Shown here piece after piece: positions 1 through 9,010 of a stretch of DNA of 58,517 nt. Made by a program: the position numbers and the translations under genes. The number at the start of each line of letters is the position of its first letter. Position 1 is the first letter of the stretch. The stretch comes from Lachnospiraceae bacterium (GTDB taxonomy: Bacteria > Bacillota > Clostridia > Lachnospirales > Lachnospiraceae). The notes under the pieces are model-generated. The model ran no database searches and was not told the origin of the DNA. It saw only the letters and a list, made by a program, of their open reading frames with translations. The stretch lies in NCBI GenBank assembly GCA_022791975.1, contig JAAWAC010000012.1:1-58517 (forward strand), in the 5' to 3' direction.

Positions 1-95
1 CTTTTTTCTTCTTCCCATAAAATATGCTCCTTATACAATAGACATTTAATTATTTCCTGTGTCTACCATGTAGGGAGCATATCAAAATACTGGCT

Positions 96-1586
96 TTATT
101 TGTCCAAAGACTTCATTGTCGGGAAAAGCAAAACATCCCTGATTGCCGCCGAATCCGTAAGTAACATGCACATCCGGTCAATCCCAAATCCAATTCCTCC
201 CGTAGGCGGCATCCCGATCTCCAACGCGTTCAGGAAATCCTCATCCGTAGTATTGGCCTCCTCATCGCCCTGGGCCAGCAGCTCCTCCTGGGCCTTAAAG
301 CGCTCCCGCTGGTCAATGGGATCGTTCAACTCCGAGTAGGCATTTGCCATTTCCCAACCATTCATAAAGAACTCAAAACGCTCCACATAAGCAGGGTTGT
401 CCGGTTTTTTCTTAGTCAGAGGGGAGATCTCAATGGGATGATCCATCACAAAGGTGGGCTGAACCAGGTGCCCCTCCGCAAACTCCTCAAAGAACAGACT
501 GAGGATATCCCCCTTCTTGTGGCGCTCCTCAAACTCTACGCCCTTTTCCTTGGCAATAGCCCGGGCCTCCTCCAGGGTCTGAATCTCATCAAAATCCACA
601 TTTGCGTACTTTTTAACAGCCTCCACCATGGTGATTCGCTCAAAAGGTTTTCCCAAATCCATTTCCACGCCATTGTACACAATCTTTGTGGTTCCCAGAA
701 CCTCCTGGGCCACATGACGGTAAAGGTTCTCTGTCAAATCCATCATGCCGTGGTAATCTGTATATGCCTGATAGAGCTCCATAAGGGTAAACTCCGGGTT
801 ATGACGGGTATCCAACCCCTCATTGCGGAATACCCGGCCAATCTCATAGACTCGCTCCAAGCCACCAACAATCAGCCGCTTCAGATAGAGTTCCAGAGAA
901 ATCCGAAGCTTTAAATCCTCATCCAGGGCATTAAAATGGGTCTCAAAAGGACGGGCGGCTGCGCCTCCCGCATTGGATACTAACATGGGAGTCTCCACCT
1001 CCATAAAGCCCTCACCGTCCAGGTAGCGCCGAATAGCACTGATAATCCGGGAGCGCTTGATAAAGGTATCCTTAACCTCCTCATTCATAATCAAATCCGT
1101 GTACCGCTGGCGATAGCGGAGATCCGTATTGGTAAGACCATGATACTTTTCCGGAAGAATCTGCAAGCTCTTGGACAGCAAGGTCACCTTTTCGGCATGA
1201 ATGGAGATTTCCCCGGTTTTTGTGCGGAATACCTCTCCCTCAATGCCCACAATGTCCCCAATATCAAATTTCTTAAAATCCTTGTAGCTTTCCTCTCCCA
1301 CGCTGTCTCTGGCCACATAGGACTGGATACTTCCCTTTAAATCCTGTACATTGCAGAAGGAAGCCTTGCCCATCACACGCTTAGACATCATACGGCCGGC
1401 TACCCGGACCGTTTTACCCTCCAACGTTTCAAAACCATCCCGAATATCCTGACTGTGAATGGTTACATCATATTTCGTAATTACAAACGGGTCCTTGCCC
1501 TGCTCCTGCAAGTCAGCCAGCTTCTCCCGACGCACTTTCAAAAGCTGATGGATATCCTGTTCCTGTCCTTTCTTCTGTTCACCCAT
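96..1586 (-). CDS. lysS: Lysyl-tRNA synthetase, class II
   Basis: Charges tRNA-Lys with lysine in the cytoplasm. An N-terminal OB-fold (about residues 55-140) precedes a class II catalytic core. Motif 2 is visible as [17 protein letters not shown] (about residue 252 onward) and motif 3 as [11 protein letters not shown] near the C-terminus. The protein is full length (496 aa) and ends in the usual VLLFP segment. An in-frame ATG lies 15 nt further upstream, just after the greA stop, but GAGGGAG is well spaced only for the ATG at 1586, so that start is chosen. The gene follows greA by 18 nt and is probably cotranscribed with it. Identification is secure. Confidence 0.97.
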   Translation of the reverse strand: MGEQKKGQEQDIHQLLKVRREKLADLQEQGKDPFVITKYDVTIHSQDIRDGFETLEGKTVRVAGRMMSKRVMGKASFCNVQDLKGSIQSYVARDSVGEESYKDFKKFDIGDIVGIEGEVFRTKTGEISIHAEKVTLLSKSLQILPEKYHGLTNTDLRYRQRYTDLIMNEEVKDTFIKRSRIISAIRRYLDGEGFMEVETPMLVSNAGGAAARPFETHFNALDEDLKLRISLELYLKRLIVGGLERVYEIGRVFRNEGLDTRHNPEFTLMELYQAYTDYHGMMDLTENLYRHVAQEVLGTTKIVYNGVEMDLGKPFERITMVEAVKKYANVDFDEIQTLEEARAIAKEKGVEFEERHKKGDILSLFFEEFAEGHLVQPTFVMDHPIEISPLTKKKPDNPAYVERFEFFMNGWEMANAYSELNDPIDQRERFKAQEELLAQGDEEANTTDEDFLNALEIGMPPTGGIGFGIDRMCMLLTDSAAIRDVLLFPTMKSLDK

Positions 1587-1604
1587 AACGGTCTCCCTCA
1601 TTCT

Positions 1605-2084
1605 CTAATTGGAGCGCTGTATCTCCAGCACCTTATACTCTATGGTTCCTGCCTGTGTTTCTACCTGAATGCTATCTCCCACCTTGGCGCCAATCAAAGC
1701 CTTTCCAACCGGAGACTCGTTGGAAATCTTGCCATTCAGGCTGTTGGCCTCAGAGGATCCTACAATCTTAAACTCTTCCTCCTCATCAAATTCCACGTCC
1801 AACACTTTGACCTTGCAGCCCACACTGATCTTGTCCAGGTCCACCTCATCCTCTACCACAACCTCTGCATTCTTGAGAATCTTCTCAATCTGCTCGATGC
1901 GAAGCTCAATATCCCTCTGCTCGTCCTTGGCCGCGTCGTATTCCGCATTCTCAGACAAATCTCCCTGCTCCCGGGCTTCCTTAATCTTTTCTGCAATCTC
2001 CTTGCGCTTGTGCACCTTCAGATCCTGCAGCTCATCCTCCAATTTTTTCAGCCCTTCATAAGTAAGTAATTTTTTCTCGCTCAT
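1605..2084 (-). CDS. greA: Transcription elongation factor GreA
   Basis: Rescues backtracked RNA polymerase by stimulating cleavage of the nascent transcript through the secondary channel. The 159 aa length is normal. The N-terminal half is a charged antiparallel coiled coil whose tip carries the diagnostic acidic segment [17 protein letters not shown] (residues 40-56). The C-terminal half is the FKBP-like domain. An AGGAAGGG ribosome site precedes the ATG. It is the first gene of a greA-lysS pair, an arrangement common in Clostridia. Confidence 0.97.
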   Translation of the reverse strand: MSEKKLLTYEGLKKLEDELQDLKVHKRKEIAEKIKEAREQGDLSENAEYDAAKDEQRDIELRIEQIEKILKNAEVVVEDEVDLDKISVGCKVKVLDVEFDEEEEFKIVGSSEANSLNGKISNESPVGKALIGAKVGDSIQVETQAGTIEYKVLEIQRSN

Positions 2085-2116
2085 TGTGCTTTACACCCTT
2101 CCTGTTTCTTTCTATC

Positions 2117-2122
2117 ATTATA
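2117..2122 (-). promoter_or_regulatory. Candidate -10 box for greA-lysS
   Basis: A perfect TATAAT on the minus strand lies 33 nt upstream of the greA ATG. No convincing -35 hexamer is found at 16-18 bp, so only the -10 is called. The rest of the 2085-2340 gap is AT-rich and holds no visible gene. Confidence 0.4.
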
Positions 2123-2340
2123 GCTGATTTTATACGTAATATTCCTGTAATAGAATCATTATTTCCACCAAAAAAGCAACATAAATCCATTGCTTTCCCG
2201 GAAAATCCCTTCACGGTATCTTCATAATCACAATATTATACAAAAATGCATTTTGCTTGTCAACTCAATTTTTACGAAATTCCCCAGGAGAATACTGCGA
2301 CAATATTCCGGAAAACTTCTGGAGAAATCTCAGGGAAACT

Positions 2341-3345
2341 TCACAAAATTTCCACCTGCTTATCCCTGGCAAAATCCTCCCTAAAATCTCCGGCTCGAAA
2401 ACGCTCTATCAGATCCACCAGCTCCTCCATACTCTCTACACCATTAATTTTCGCCCGAAGCCGGGAGGAGTGGGGATACCCACTGGTATACCAGGCAATA
2501 TGCTTTCGCATCTCCCGAAGCCCCGTATAATCTCCCTTGTAGAGAAGCTGCATCTGGGCATGGCGCAGCATCATGTCACAGACCTGATTAAGAGAAGGCG
2601 TCTCAGGCTCCTTCCCTGTTTCCAGAAAGGTCTGAATCTGCTGAAAAATCCAGGGATTCCCCTGAGCTGCCCGGCCAATCATAATACCATCACAGCCTGT
2701 CTCCTCCAACATGGCCTGGGCTGCCCTGGGCGAATTCACATCCCCATTTCCAATCACTGGGATAGAGACTGCCTCCTTTACCTGCCGGATAATCTCCCAG
2801 TCCGCCTGTCCGGAATAATACTGTTCCCGGGTCCTGCCATGAACAGCAATAGCCGCTGCCCCCGCGCTCTCCACAATCCGGGCGATTTCCACTGCATTCA
2901 CATGTCTCTCGTCAAATCCCCTGCGTATCTTCACCGTTACTGGTTTTTGGACAGCACGGACTGTCTTTTTCACAATCTCCTCCACCAGGGCCGGCTGCTT
3001 TAGGAGAGCCGATCCCTCCCCATTATTCACCACCTTGGGCACGGGGCATCCCATATTTAAATCCAGAATATCAAAGGGCCTCTCCTCTATCTCTCTGGCC
3101 ATCTGGCTGATAATATCCGGATCAGCTCCAAAAAGCTGCAATGATACCGGATGCTCCCGGTCCTCTATTTCAAGTAGCCGCTCCGTATTCTTGTTATGAT
3201 AGGCCAGGGCCTTGGCACTGACCATTTCCATACACAATAGCCCGGCCCCCTGCTCCTTGCAGAGCAAACGAAAAGGCAGGTCCGTTACCCCTGCCATGGG
3301 CGCCAGCACTAGCCGGTTCACCAATTTTACATTTCCTATCTGCAC
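2341..3345 (-). CDS. dusB: tRNA-dihydrouridine synthase, DusB type
   Basis: FMN enzyme that reduces uridines in the tRNA D-loop. The TIM-barrel start LAPMAGVTDLPFR, the catalytic-Cys segment DLNMGCPVPKVVNNGEGSAL (about residues 94-113) and the flavin/phosphate-binding VIGNGDVNS and GCDGIMIGRAAQGNPW are all present. The length of 334 aa is typical. The start codon is GTG, preceded by GGAGGG 9 nt upstream. It overlaps the 3' end of the upstream small gene by 10 nt, which suggests translational coupling. Confidence 0.95.
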   Translation of the reverse strand: MQIGNVKLVNRLVLAPMAGVTDLPFRLLCKEQGAGLLCMEMVSAKALAYHNKNTERLLEIEDREHPVSLQLFGADPDIISQMAREIEERPFDILDLNMGCPVPKVVNNGEGSALLKQPALVEEIVKKTVRAVQKPVTVKIRRGFDERHVNAVEIARIVESAGAAAIAVHGRTREQYYSGQADWEIIRQVKEAVSIPVIGNGDVNSPRAAQAMLEETGCDGIMIGRAAQGNPWIFQQIQTFLETGKEPETPSLNQVCDMMLRHAQMQLLYKGDYTGLREMRKHIAWYTSGYPHSSRLRAKINGVESMEELVDLIERFRAGDFREDFARDKQVEIL

Positions 3346-3689
3346 TCGCTTTCGCCCTCCGAAATCTCCTCATCCAGGAAAAACACCCGATAAAACAGCT
3401 CCAGGGATTGAAGTAGCTCTGCCTTCTCCTTTTGGATCTGCCGAATTTTCAATCCACTGCCAATCTCATCAAAGAAAAAGTCATCCGATTGACTCCCCAC
3501 CTGAAAGCACAAAGTCCCGTCTTCCTGAAATTCCAAGGTCAAAATTCCTCCCACCTCACTGGTAAACAGAACACACAGAACCTTCAACTCCTTTTGGATT
3601 CCCTCAGGAAGAGCCGCAAAATCTTCATTAAAATAATATTTTTCTTCATAGGAATTGGCGCCGCACAGCACCACCCGCTCCTCGTACAT
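3336..3689 (-). CDS. Conserved hypothetical small protein (possibly DUF6145-like)
   Basis: A 117 aa soluble protein with no signal peptide or membrane segment and an acidic C-terminus. I do not recognise a biochemical function. Size and position before dusB recall a Lachnospiraceae-restricted family that I remember only loosely as DUF6145. The ATG at 3689 is preferred over an in-frame GTG 9 nt upstream because GGGGGAG is 8 nt from the ATG but abuts the GTG. The stop overlaps the dusB GTG by 10 nt. It may act as a coupling partner of DusB, but nothing in the sequence shows that. Confidence 0.75.
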   Translation of the reverse strand: MYEERVVLCGANSYEEKYYFNEDFAALPEGIQKELKVLCVLFTSEVGGILTLEFQEDGTLCFQVGSQSDDFFFDEIGSGLKIRQIQKEKAELLQSLELFYRVFFLDEEISEGESECR

Positions 3690-3741
3690 TCCTCTCACTC
3701 CCCCATTATGACGCTCTCAGATCTCCCCAGCCTTACCTTTC

Positions 3742-4734
3742 CTATATATATCCATAGATTCCCCGCACGGACACTTCCCCTGCATATACCTGGCGCGTCT
3801 CGCCGTCCACCTCCACCAGCAGCTCTCCTCGGGAATTGATTCCCCGGGCAATGCCTGTATACTCCTTTCCCGGGTCCATCACCTGTACCTGACGACCGCA
3901 ATTTACCAGTCGCTCTGTATAGTCCTCCACAAGGCCGCTTAAATCTTCTGTCTGCAAAAAGACCTGATAATCCCTCTCAAAATAATACAAAACCCGGGCA
4001 ATTACCTCCGCCCGTCGCAGGGGATATCCCAAAGCCATGCACAGAGATGCTGCCTTGTCCGAAATCTCCCTGGGAAACTCCCTGGCGTTTACATTGATAC
4101 CGATGCCCACAGCCAGATACTGGATAACCTCCATCTCTGCGCCCATCTCTGTCAGGATTCCGCAGATCTTCCTTCCTCTCCACACCAGATCATTAGGCCA
4201 CTTAATCTGTATCTGCTCCTGACAACCTTGCTCCAGAAGCAGCTCCTGGCAGGCCCGGGCTCCGGCCAGCCCCATAACCAGTGTCAGCATGGAAGCGTTG
4301 GCGGGGTTCATCTGGGGCCGGAGCAAAAGACTCATAAAAATATCTTCCCCGGCCTTCGAGGACCAGCCCCTTCCCCGTCGCCCCTTTCCCGCCGTCTGAT
4401 AATCCGCCACAGCCAGAGTTCCATTGGGAGCCCCCTCTTCCGCCAACCGTCGAATCTGAATATTGGTGGAATCTGTCTCCGCAAAATAAACACAGTTTCT
4501 CCCCATGACCTCTGTGTGCAGACAGCTTTGAATCTCCGCCTCTGTCACCAGGTCCGGCACAGAAACCAGTCTGTATCCCCGATTTTTTACCGCCTCTATC
4601 CCATAGCCCTCTTCCTTTAATTGATTGACGATTTTCCACACTGCCGTGCGGGACACCTGAAACCGCTCACACAGTTCCTGCCCCGATATATAGCCGTCCT
4701 CCTGCCGAAGCAGCTCCAGTACCTGATTCTTCAT
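3742..4734 (-). CDS. birA: Bifunctional biotin-protein ligase / biotin repressor BirA
   Basis: Attaches biotin to carrier proteins such as acetyl-CoA carboxylase BCCP and probably represses biotin genes. Residues 1-60 form a winged helix-turn-helix (ISGQELCERFQVSRTAVWKIV). The ligase domain has the adenylate-binding loop GKGRRGRGW (116-124) and the catalytic-region KWPNDLVW with Lys178. A small C-terminal SH3-like domain follows. The length of 330 aa is normal for the two-domain form. No biotin synthesis gene is in the window. An AAAAGGA ribosome site precedes the ATG, and the gene begins 24 nt after the small membrane-protein gene. Confidence 0.95.
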   Translation of the reverse strand: MKNQVLELLRQEDGYISGQELCERFQVSRTAVWKIVNQLKEEGYGIEAVKNRGYRLVSVPDLVTEAEIQSCLHTEVMGRNCVYFAETDSTNIQIRRLAEEGAPNGTLAVADYQTAGKGRRGRGWSSKAGEDIFMSLLLRPQMNPANASMLTLVMGLAGARACQELLLEQGCQEQIQIKWPNDLVWRGRKICGILTEMGAEMEVIQYLAVGIGINVNAREFPREISDKAASLCMALGYPLRRAEVIARVLYYFERDYQVFLQTEDLSGLVEDYTERLVNCGRQVQVMDPGKEYTGIARGINSRGELLVEVDGETRQVYAGEVSVRGIYGYI

Positions 4735-4758
4735 ATCCTTTTGTCCACTCCGTCTCCT

Positions 4759-5031
4759 CTACCAGATCAGCCAAATCAGGCCGATAACAAACAATACCAA
4801 AAACCCCCCGGCCAACACTGCACAGAAATAGCCCAGTACCTTGCGTCCCTTTGACAAAGCCAATATCCCGGAGGCCGTACACATCAGAGCGCCCAGCAAA
4901 AGGGCTCCAAAGGAAAGGCTGATAATGTCTGAAATAAACAGCGAAGCAAGGCTCAGCACCAACACAGCTGCCGCCAAAATCATGGTCATCAGCTTCCATC
5001 CCTTATGCGGGTCCCGAATCGTCTCCCTCAT
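4759..5031 (-). CDS. Small membrane protein, unknown function
   Basis: A 90 aa protein with a short basic/acidic N-terminus and three hydrophobic stretches at about residues 16-35, 38-58 and 65-89, so probably a three-span inner-membrane protein. No motif is recognised. A strong GGGGGAG ribosome site sits 4 nt before the ATG. It lies between argF and birA on the same strand with short gaps, so it is likely cotranscribed. Length and hydropathy resemble many uncharacterised Firmicute membrane proteins. Confidence 0.7.
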   Translation of the reverse strand: MRETIRDPHKGWKLMTMILAAAVLVLSLASLFISDIISLSFGALLLGALMCTASGILALSKGRKVLGYFCAVLAGGFLVLFVIGLIWLIW

Positions 5032-5087
5032 CCTCTCTCCCCCAGCTGCTTTTGTCTCTTTTCTACCTCCCGAACAAAAGCCGCTTT

Positions 5088-6083
5088 CTATTCCTCAGCA
5101 CCCAGCGTGGCTGCCATAACAGCCTTAATGGTATGCATCCGGTTTTCTGCTTCATCAAACACCACGGATTGAGGCGATGTAAAGACCTCATCTGTAACCT
5201 CCATCTCGGTGATACCGAATTTTTCACTCATCTCTTTCCCGATCTTTGTGTTCAAATCGTGGAACGCAGGCAGACAATGGGTAAAAATAGCCTGGGGACC
5301 GGCATTCTCCATTACCTTACGGTTTACCTGATAGGGGGAAAGATCACCAATGCGCTCTTCCCACACGCTGTCCGGTTCTCCCATAGATACCCACACATCT
5401 GTATAAATCACATCCGCGCCTTTGGTCCCCTCCATCACATCCTCTGTCAGGGTAATGGAAGCACCGCTCTCCTTCGCCACCTCCTGACACCAGGCTACCA
5501 GCTCCGGCTCCGGAAAATATTTTTTCGGCGCACAGGCCGTAAAATGCATCCCCATTTTAGCACAGACTACCATAAGAGAATTCCCCATATTAAAGCGTGC
5601 ATCTCCCATATATACCAGCTTTACCCCTTTAAGGCGTCCCAAATGCTCCTTTACTGTCAAAAGCATGGCCAGCATTTGGGTGGGATGATATTCATCCGTC
5701 AGGCCATTCCACACCGGCACACCGGCATACCGTGCCAAATCCTCCACAATCTCCTGCCCAAAGCCCCGGTACTCAATGCCGTCAAACATGCGTCCCAGCA
5801 CTTGAGCTGTATCCGCGATGCTCTCCTTTTTGCCAATCTGAGATCCAGATGGGTCCAGATAGGTGGTTCCCATCCCCAGATCGTGGGCTGCCACCTCAAA
5901 GGCGCAGCGGGTCCGGGTGCTGGTCTTCTCAAAAATCAAAGCCACATTTCTTCCCACCAGACTCTTTCTTGGCGTCCCTGCCTTTTTCTCCGCTTTCAGC
6001 TTTGCAGAAAGCTCCACCAGATATTCGATTTCCTCCGAGGTAAAATCCCGCAGAGTAAGAAAATTCCGTCCCTTTAAATTCAT
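5088..6083 (-). CDS. argF: Ornithine carbamoyltransferase
   Basis: Makes citrulline from ornithine and carbamoyl phosphate, or runs in reverse in arginine catabolism. The carbamoyl-phosphate site STRTR is at residues 55-59, DEYHPTQ at 130-136, the ornithine-specific SMGE loop at 233-236 and HCLPAF at 269-274. The length of 331 aa is typical. AGGAGG precedes the ATG by 7 nt. No other arginine gene lies nearby, so an anabolic (argF) or catabolic (arcB) role cannot be decided from context. Both are possible in Clostridia. Confidence 0.94.
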   Translation of the reverse strand: MNLKGRNFLTLRDFTSEEIEYLVELSAKLKAEKKAGTPRKSLVGRNVALIFEKTSTRTRCAFEVAAHDLGMGTTYLDPSGSQIGKKESIADTAQVLGRMFDGIEYRGFGQEIVEDLARYAGVPVWNGLTDEYHPTQMLAMLLTVKEHLGRLKGVKLVYMGDARFNMGNSLMVVCAKMGMHFTACAPKKYFPEPELVAWCQEVAKESGASITLTEDVMEGTKGADVIYTDVWVSMGEPDSVWEERIGDLSPYQVNRKVMENAGPQAIFTHCLPAFHDLNTKIGKEMSEKFGITEMEVTDEVFTSPQSVVFDEAENRMHTIKAVMAATLGAEE

Positions 6084-6115
6084 ATGTTCCTCCTATCTTA
6101 AATTCCGCATCCAGA

Positions 6116-7288
6116 CTACTTGTCTAAAATCAGGCGCATAAACCCTGGCAGCTCTTCCAGGTTTTCTGCGCTTGCTGCCCGTTTTCGTATCTTATCCAAC
6201 AATGTACTTGGTGTATACACCTCATACTTGGGAACCCGAAACTGTCTGGCCGTAGCCTCCAGCATGGACAAATATAAAAGCCTGTAATCCCATCCCTTAG
6301 GCAGCCGCAACTCCTCAGCCGCCAGAGGAAGCACCACCTCCACCAGAGTACGTAGGCTTCCACCTGACTCTGGATTGCGCTTATAAGCATGCAGCGCCGC
6401 GTCCTGCACCTGAGGCTTTCCCGACAGTATTCTTTCTAAATAATACCACTCTTCCTGGGATTCTTCAATATAATATATTTTTCCCGACAACCCATACAAG
6501 AGCCGCAGGGCATCATAATATCCCGTCCGCATATTCTGCCTGCTTTTCCCCGCATCAAACTGGAGGGTACTTCCCAAAGACACCCGGGGAGCAATCTCAT
6601 AAATCTGCACCCCCTGGGGGATTTCCACACGCCTTTCCCACCCCACACCATAAATCCGCAACAATATCAAATCCGTGTATCCTCTTTCCAAAAGAGCATT
6701 CACAGGCAATACATTGGTCAGACCTCCGTCCATATAGGTTTTTCCGTGGAGCTTCACATTTTTGAACACGGGAAGATAGGCGCTGGCCAGGAGCATATCC
6801 TGCATCTGCCCCTCTGGCACCTGTTTCATATCCACATCCAGCTCTCTGTGATCCGTTATGGAGTACGTGCAGGAATAAAACTCCATGGGACTTTTCCGGA
6901 TGCGCTCCTCATCAATGTTCTCCGCTATCAGCCTCCGAAGAGGCGTAATGTCCGTCCCTCTGTCAACCAAAATGCGCAGGGTATCCCGCAAAACCTCCCG
7001 GAGCATTTCCGGTTCCAAATTTCTTTCGAACAAACGTTTCATTCGCTCGTCGTCCACATCCATCACCTTGGAATATGCAATATTTCGCCAGAGCTCCTCC
7101 GCCTGCTCCAAATCATCCATACAGATCAGAGCGCCGTTAAGGGCACCTACTGAGGTACCTGCCACTCCTTTGATCTTCACACCAGCCTCTCGGAGTGCCT
7201 TCCAGGCCCCAATCTGGTATGCGCCCTTCGCTCCTCCGCCTTCCAACACCAGTCCATATTCCTTATCCAAATCCAATACCGGAGTCAT
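6116..7288 (-). CDS. Patatin-like phospholipase
   Basis: Predicted Ser-Asp dyad lipid acyl hydrolase. The oxyanion loop GGGAKGAYQIG (residues 17-27), nucleophile motif GTSVG (Ser46) and DGG motif (Asp187) are all intact. About 150 residues follow the patatin domain and resemble no family I know. There is no signal peptide, so it is probably cytoplasmic or peripheral. The start at 7288 is chosen over an upstream ATG at 7345 because GGAGGGAG lies just before it and the longer form would run through the terminator hairpin at 7322-7372. The true substrate is unknown. Confidence 0.88.
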   Translation of the reverse strand: MTPVLDLDKEYGLVLEGGGAKGAYQIGAWKALREAGVKIKGVAGTSVGALNGALICMDDLEQAEELWRNIAYSKVMDVDDERMKRLFERNLEPEMLREVLRDTLRILVDRGTDITPLRRLIAENIDEERIRKSPMEFYSCTYSITDHRELDVDMKQVPEGQMQDMLLASAYLPVFKNVKLHGKTYMDGGLTNVLPVNALLERGYTDLILLRIYGVGWERRVEIPQGVQIYEIAPRVSLGSTLQFDAGKSRQNMRTGYYDALRLLYGLSGKIYYIEESQEEWYYLERILSGKPQVQDAALHAYKRNPESGGSLRTLVEVVLPLAAEELRLPKGWDYRLLYLSMLEATARQFRVPKYEVYTPSTLLDKIRKRAASAENLEELPGFMRLILDK

Positions 7289-7321
7289 AGATCTCCCTCC
7301 TTCTCTGAAAATGCAAGAATA

Positions 7322-7372
7322 AGAAAGGGGCTGTCCCCTCCACATGATCCATACATGTCAGGGGACAGCTCC
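7322..7372 (-). terminator. Rho-independent terminator after the SPFH gene
   Basis: Ten-bp perfect arms GCTGTCCCCT (7330-7339 and 7360-7369) continue into an imperfect CATG-rich inner stem. On the minus strand they are followed by a C/T-rich tail (CCCTTTCTT). It ends the NfeD-SPFH unit and insulates the patatin gene, whose ribosome site starts about 25 nt downstream. Confidence 0.75.
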
Positions 7373-7399
7373 TCACAATTTCTTTCTATCCGAATCCCT

Positions 7400-8341
7400 T
7401 TACTGATCCTTCGCCACCTCGGCAATGGATTTTACCAGACCAGAAAAATTCTGAATCTCCGAAGGGATAATGATCTTGGTAGCCTTCCCATCGGCTGCCT
7501 TTGCAAAAGCCTCCAGGCTCTTCAGCTGAATTACCGTCGCATCCGCATTGGCCTCCTTCAGCATCCGAAGTCCCTCCGCATTGGCCTGCTGTACCTTAAG
7601 AATGGCCTCTGCCTGACCTTCTGCCTCCTTGATCTTCTTTTCCTTTTCAGCCTCCGCCCGGAGAATAGCTGCCTGCTTCTCAGCCTCCGCATCCAGAATC
7701 GCGGATTCCTTTTTCCCTTCGGCTACCAGAATGGTGGACTTCTTCTCACCCTCTGCCCGCAAAATGGACTCACGGCGCTCACGCTCTGCCTTCATCTGTT
7801 TCTCCATGGCATCCTGAATAGCTGCCGGCGGAATGATGTTTTTCAACTCCACCCGGTTTACCTTAATACCCCAGGGGTCTGTGGCAATATCCAGAGATGC
7901 CCGCATCTTGGTGTTGATCACCTCGCGGGAGGTCAGAGTCTGATCCAGCTCCAACTCACCGATAATATTCCGCAGCGTGGTAGCTGTCAAGTTCTCAATG
8001 GCCATAATAGGGTTCTCCACCCCATAAGCAAAAAGCTTAGGGTCTGTAATCTGGAAAAACACCACCGTGTCAATACGCATAGTAACATTATCCTTGGTGA
8101 TCACCGGCTGGGGTGCAAAATCCACCACCTGCTCCTTTAAGGTCACCCGTTTGGCCACCCGCTTGATAATCGGGGTTTTAAAATGGATCCCCACCCCCCA
8201 AGTGGTCTCATAGGCGCCCAAACGCTCCACCACCATGGCCTGGGCCTGCGGTACAATCTTAATGCAGGATGCCATGATCAGCAGTGCAATCACCACGACA
8301 ATAAATACCAGAATACCAGCAACTGCTCCAATAACCTCCAT
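7400..8341 (-). CDS. SPFH / band 7 (stomatin-like) membrane protein
   Basis: Membrane scaffold protein of the stomatin/QmcA type. An N-terminal membrane anchor (residues 5-27) is followed by an SPFH domain (about 28-180, with VPQAQAMVVERLGAY) and a long charged coiled coil rich in AEGEKK/AEAEK repeats (about 185-275). The length of 313 aa is typical. NfeD lies immediately upstream on the same strand (68 nt gap), the usual partner for this family, which organises membrane microdomains and membrane-protein quality control. The cellular target is unknown. Confidence 0.92.
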   Translation of the reverse strand: MEVIGAVAGILVFIVVVIALLIMASCIKIVPQAQAMVVERLGAYETTWGVGIHFKTPIIKRVAKRVTLKEQVVDFAPQPVITKDNVTMRIDTVVFFQITDPKLFAYGVENPIMAIENLTATTLRNIIGELELDQTLTSREVINTKMRASLDIATDPWGIKVNRVELKNIIPPAAIQDAMEKQMKAERERRESILRAEGEKKSTILVAEGKKESAILDAEAEKQAAILRAEAEKEKKIKEAEGQAEAILKVQQANAEGLRMLKEANADATVIQLKSLEAFAKAADGKATKIIIPSEIQNFSGLVKSIAEVAKDQ

Positions 8342-8409
8342 AACGATAATTCCTCCTGTTCTATGTTTCCTCTACCTGTTTCACAGGTTTTTGGTGTTTT
8401 CCTGTCCCT

Positions 8410-8862
8410 CTAGGACTGGATTTCCCCCTCCTCTGGCACTTCCTCCACGATAAGCTTTACTCCGCTGACCTTGAGCACCCGGACAACCTTTCCTGACTCC
8501 AGCTCCCGGGAATCCTCCCCGCTCCTGGCCATCCAAGTCATGCCATTAAGCTGAACCTCACCTTCCCCTTGCAGGTTCCGGATGGTCTTTGTCACCACAG
8601 CCCTCTGCCCTATAAGACTGTCCACATTGGTCATCACCCGATCCCGGTTCAGCCACTTAACTGCCGCCGGCCTGGTTCCAAAGAGCAACAGAAAGGACAC
8701 AATACAGAACAAAATCAGCTCCAGCCACAGACTATCCCCTAAAAGCGCAGCAACAAAGGCTGCCAGGGCTCCGCCCGCAAACCAGATAGTGGTAAGGCCC
8801 AGGGTAGCAATTTCAACCCCCAGCAATATGACAAAAAGAATCAGCCAGTAAATCGCGTTCAT
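8410..8862 (-). CDS. NfeD-family membrane protein (short form)
   Basis: A 150 aa protein with two or three membrane spans (about residues 3-25, 28-45 and 48-65) and a C-terminal OB-fold (about 80-145, LIGQRAVVTKTI and GEVQLNGMTWMARS). It lacks the ClpP-like protease domain of long NfeD proteins. It is the first gene of a two-gene unit with the SPFH protein, its known structural partner. The start has a GGAGG site 8-10 nt upstream. Confidence 0.9.
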   Translation of the reverse strand: MNAIYWLILFVILLGVEIATLGLTTIWFAGGALAAFVAALLGDSLWLELILFCIVSFLLLFGTRPAAVKWLNRDRVMTNVDSLIGQRAVVTKTIRNLQGEGEVQLNGMTWMARSGEDSRELESGKVVRVLKVSGVKLIVEEVPEEGEIQS

Positions 8863-8960
8863 ATACTCAGCCTCCTTATTTCTATATAATAGTTTACTAT
8901 ACTTTCAAAAATAATACAATATTTAGACACAGAATAATCATAAAATCCCCTTTTCCTCAC

Positions 8961-8999
8961 AAAAAACAGGCAGTCGGATGCCTCCATCCTTCTGCCTGC
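8961..8999 (-). terminator. Rho-independent terminator after the SleB gene
   Basis: On the minus strand the arms AGGCAG/CTGCCT (8992-8997 with 8968-8973) and GGATG/CATCC form a stem followed directly by GTTTTTT. It lies 12 nt past the hydrolase stop codon. Confidence 0.85.
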
Positions 9000-9010
9000 T
9001 CTATCATTCA

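Noticed and set aside
22..82. Nine-bp inverted repeat ATATGCTCC / GGAGCATAT after lysS
   Set aside because: The 43-nt loop is long and no T-tract follows, so it is not a convincing terminator; it may be chance.
1587..1601. ATG start for lysS 15 nt upstream
   Set aside because: The Shine-Dalgarno-like GAGGGAG lies between the two ATG codons and serves only the downstream one.
5052..6077. Long plus-strand ORF (341 codons) antisense to argF
   Set aside because: It mirrors the strongly conserved argF frame, lacks any family motif, and long antisense ORFs are common opposite conserved genes in this window (also 13436-14530, 22299-23282 and 29068-30402).
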